A DNA stretch of 5,888 nt, taken from positions 1 through 5,888 of the forward strand of contig DLYC01000279.1 in assembly GCA_003447895.1 (NCBI GenBank), written 5' to 3'. The notes below the pieces were generated by a model that was not told the origin of the DNA, did no database searches, and saw nothing but the letters and a program-made list of their open reading frames with translations. The position numbers were made by a program, and so were the translations under genes. Shown in pieces: positions 5,085-5,888 of the stretch; within the stretch, counting starts at the first letter, position 1, and each line of letters starts with the position of its first letter. Source of the DNA: Lachnospiraceae bacterium (GTDB lineage Bacteria; Bacillota; Clostridia; Lachnospirales; Lachnospiraceae).

Positions 5085-5888
5085 TTACCTGAGTTCGGCG
5101 CGGAGCTCCTCCACCTTGTCCAGCTTCTCCCAGGGCAGATCCAGGTCATTTCTTCCGAAGTGTCCGTAGGAGGCCGTCTGCTTGTAGATGGGCCTTCGAA
5201 GGTCGAGCATCCTGATGATACCCGCCGGCCGAAGGTCGAAGTGCTTTCTTACGACTTCGACGATCCTTTCGCGGGATACATGGCCGGTTCCGAAGGTCTC
5301 CACCATGACGGAAGTGGGCCTTGCCACGCCGATCGCGTAGGAGACCTGGATCTCCAGCTTGTCGGCATACCCTGCCGCCACCAGGTTCTTCGCCACGTAC
5401 CTGGCCGCGTAGGCCGCGCTCCTGTCCACCTTCGTGCAGTCCTTTCCGGAGAACGCGCCGCCGCCGTGACGGGCCATTCCGCCGTAGGTGTCAACGATGA
5501 TCTTGCGCCCTGTCAGTCCCGCGTCGCCCTGAGGGCCGCCGATCACGAAGCGCCCTGTGGGATTGATGTAAAACCGGGTGTTCTCATCGATCATCCCGGC
5601 GGGGATCACTGCGTCGAAGACATACTTCTTGATATCCTCGTGGATCTGCTCCTGCGTGACGTCCGGCGCATGCTGCGTGGAGAGGACCACGGCGTCAAGC
5701 CTCTCGGGCTTTCCGTTCTCATCGTACTCGACAGAGACCTGTGTCTTTCCGTCGGGACGAAGATAAGGCAGTGTTCCGTTCTTTCTGACCTCGGTCAGTT
5801 TTTTGGCAAGTTTCTGGGCCAGAGCCGCCGGGTAAGGCATATACTCCTCCGTCTCATTGGACGCATAGCCGAACATCATTCCCTGGTC
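5085..5888 (-). CDS. metK: S-adenosylmethionine synthetase (methionine adenosyltransferase), 5' end cut by window
   Basis: The enzyme makes S-adenosylmethionine from methionine and ATP in the cytosol. The 267 visible residues begin inside the conserved GDQG motif (DQGMMFGYA), so roughly 125-130 N-terminal residues of a protein of about 395 lie off the right edge. Conserved elements, numbered within the fragment, include [10 protein letters not shown] (46-55), the [17 protein letters not shown] block (121-137), the phosphate-binding GGGAFSGKD (142-150), and the C-terminal [14 protein letters not shown] (241-254). The ATG at 5879 is internal and not the true start. [10 protein letters not shown] carries Cys where many bacterial enzymes have Pro (GKDPTK). 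The gene ends with TAA at 5087-5085, 128 bp before the racemase, and is probably transcribed separately. Its own promoter and any SAM riboswitch are outside the window. Confidence 0.98.
   Translation of the reverse strand, partial: DQGMMFGYASNETEEYMPYPAALAQKLAKKLTEVRKNGTLPYLRPDGKTQVSVEYDENGKPERLDAVVLSTQHAPDVTQEQIHEDIKKYVFDAVIPAGMIDENTRFYINPTGRFVIGGPQGDAGLTGRKIIVDTYGGMARHGGGAFSGKDCTKVDRSAAYAARYVAKNLVAAGYADKLEIQVSYAIGVARPTSVMVETFGTGHVSRERIVEVVRKHFDLRPAGIIRMLDLRRPIYKQTASYGHFGRNDLDLPWEKLDKVEELRAELR

Noticed and set aside
5739..5888. Start of metK at the in-frame ATG 5879
   Set aside because: The frame stays open to the edge and encodes DQG of the GDQG motif, which lies well inside MetK; the gene is truncated by the window.

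Overview
The window reads entirely on the minus strand. It carries the 3' two thirds of metK at the right edge, a 128-bp intergenic region with a recognisable promoter, and then five same-strand, closely spaced genes that run to the left edge. Likely source: an anaerobic, fairly GC-rich Firmicute of the Clostridia, most plausibly Lachnospiraceae-like. This rests on the style of the MetK protein, a NrdG-type radical SAM activase (a marker of anaerobic growth), strong AAAGGAGG-type Shine-Dalgarno sites, and families (DUF4037, DUF6020-like) that I know mainly from gut Clostridia. The taxonomic call is inference; no rRNA or other taxonomic marker is present.

Layout in the direction of transcription (right to left). 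5888-5085: metK, 5' truncated by the window edge. 5084-4957: intergenic, with GC-rich dyad symmetry (5013-5040), a consensus extended -10 element TGGTATAAT (5005-4997) and a perfect 11-bp inverted repeat (4997-4966) over the expected transcription start. 4956-4249: aspartate/glutamate racemase family protein with both catalytic cysteines. 4213-3251: TPR protein with an apparent charged insertion. 3214-2273: DUF4037 protein with a nucleotidyltransferase-like GS...DxD signature. 2255-621: large polytopic membrane protein resembling DUF6020/GT-C-type proteins. 624-1 (runs off the edge): NrdG-type radical SAM activating protein, overlapping the previous stop codon as ATGA.

How they may work together: gaps between the five genes are 35, 36, 17 and -4 bp, each gene has its own Shine-Dalgarno site, and the only good promoter lies upstream of the racemase. 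One transcription unit is therefore likely. The racemase, TPR and DUF4037 genes look like the functional core of an uncharacterised module (amino-acid racemase, protein-interaction scaffold, putative nucleotidyl transferase). The membrane protein could add an envelope step, and the radical SAM gene may be a housekeeping passenger. No experimentally described pathway that I know joins these genes, so the module's function is open. No tRNA, rRNA, CRISPR array, insertion sequence or phage gene was seen.
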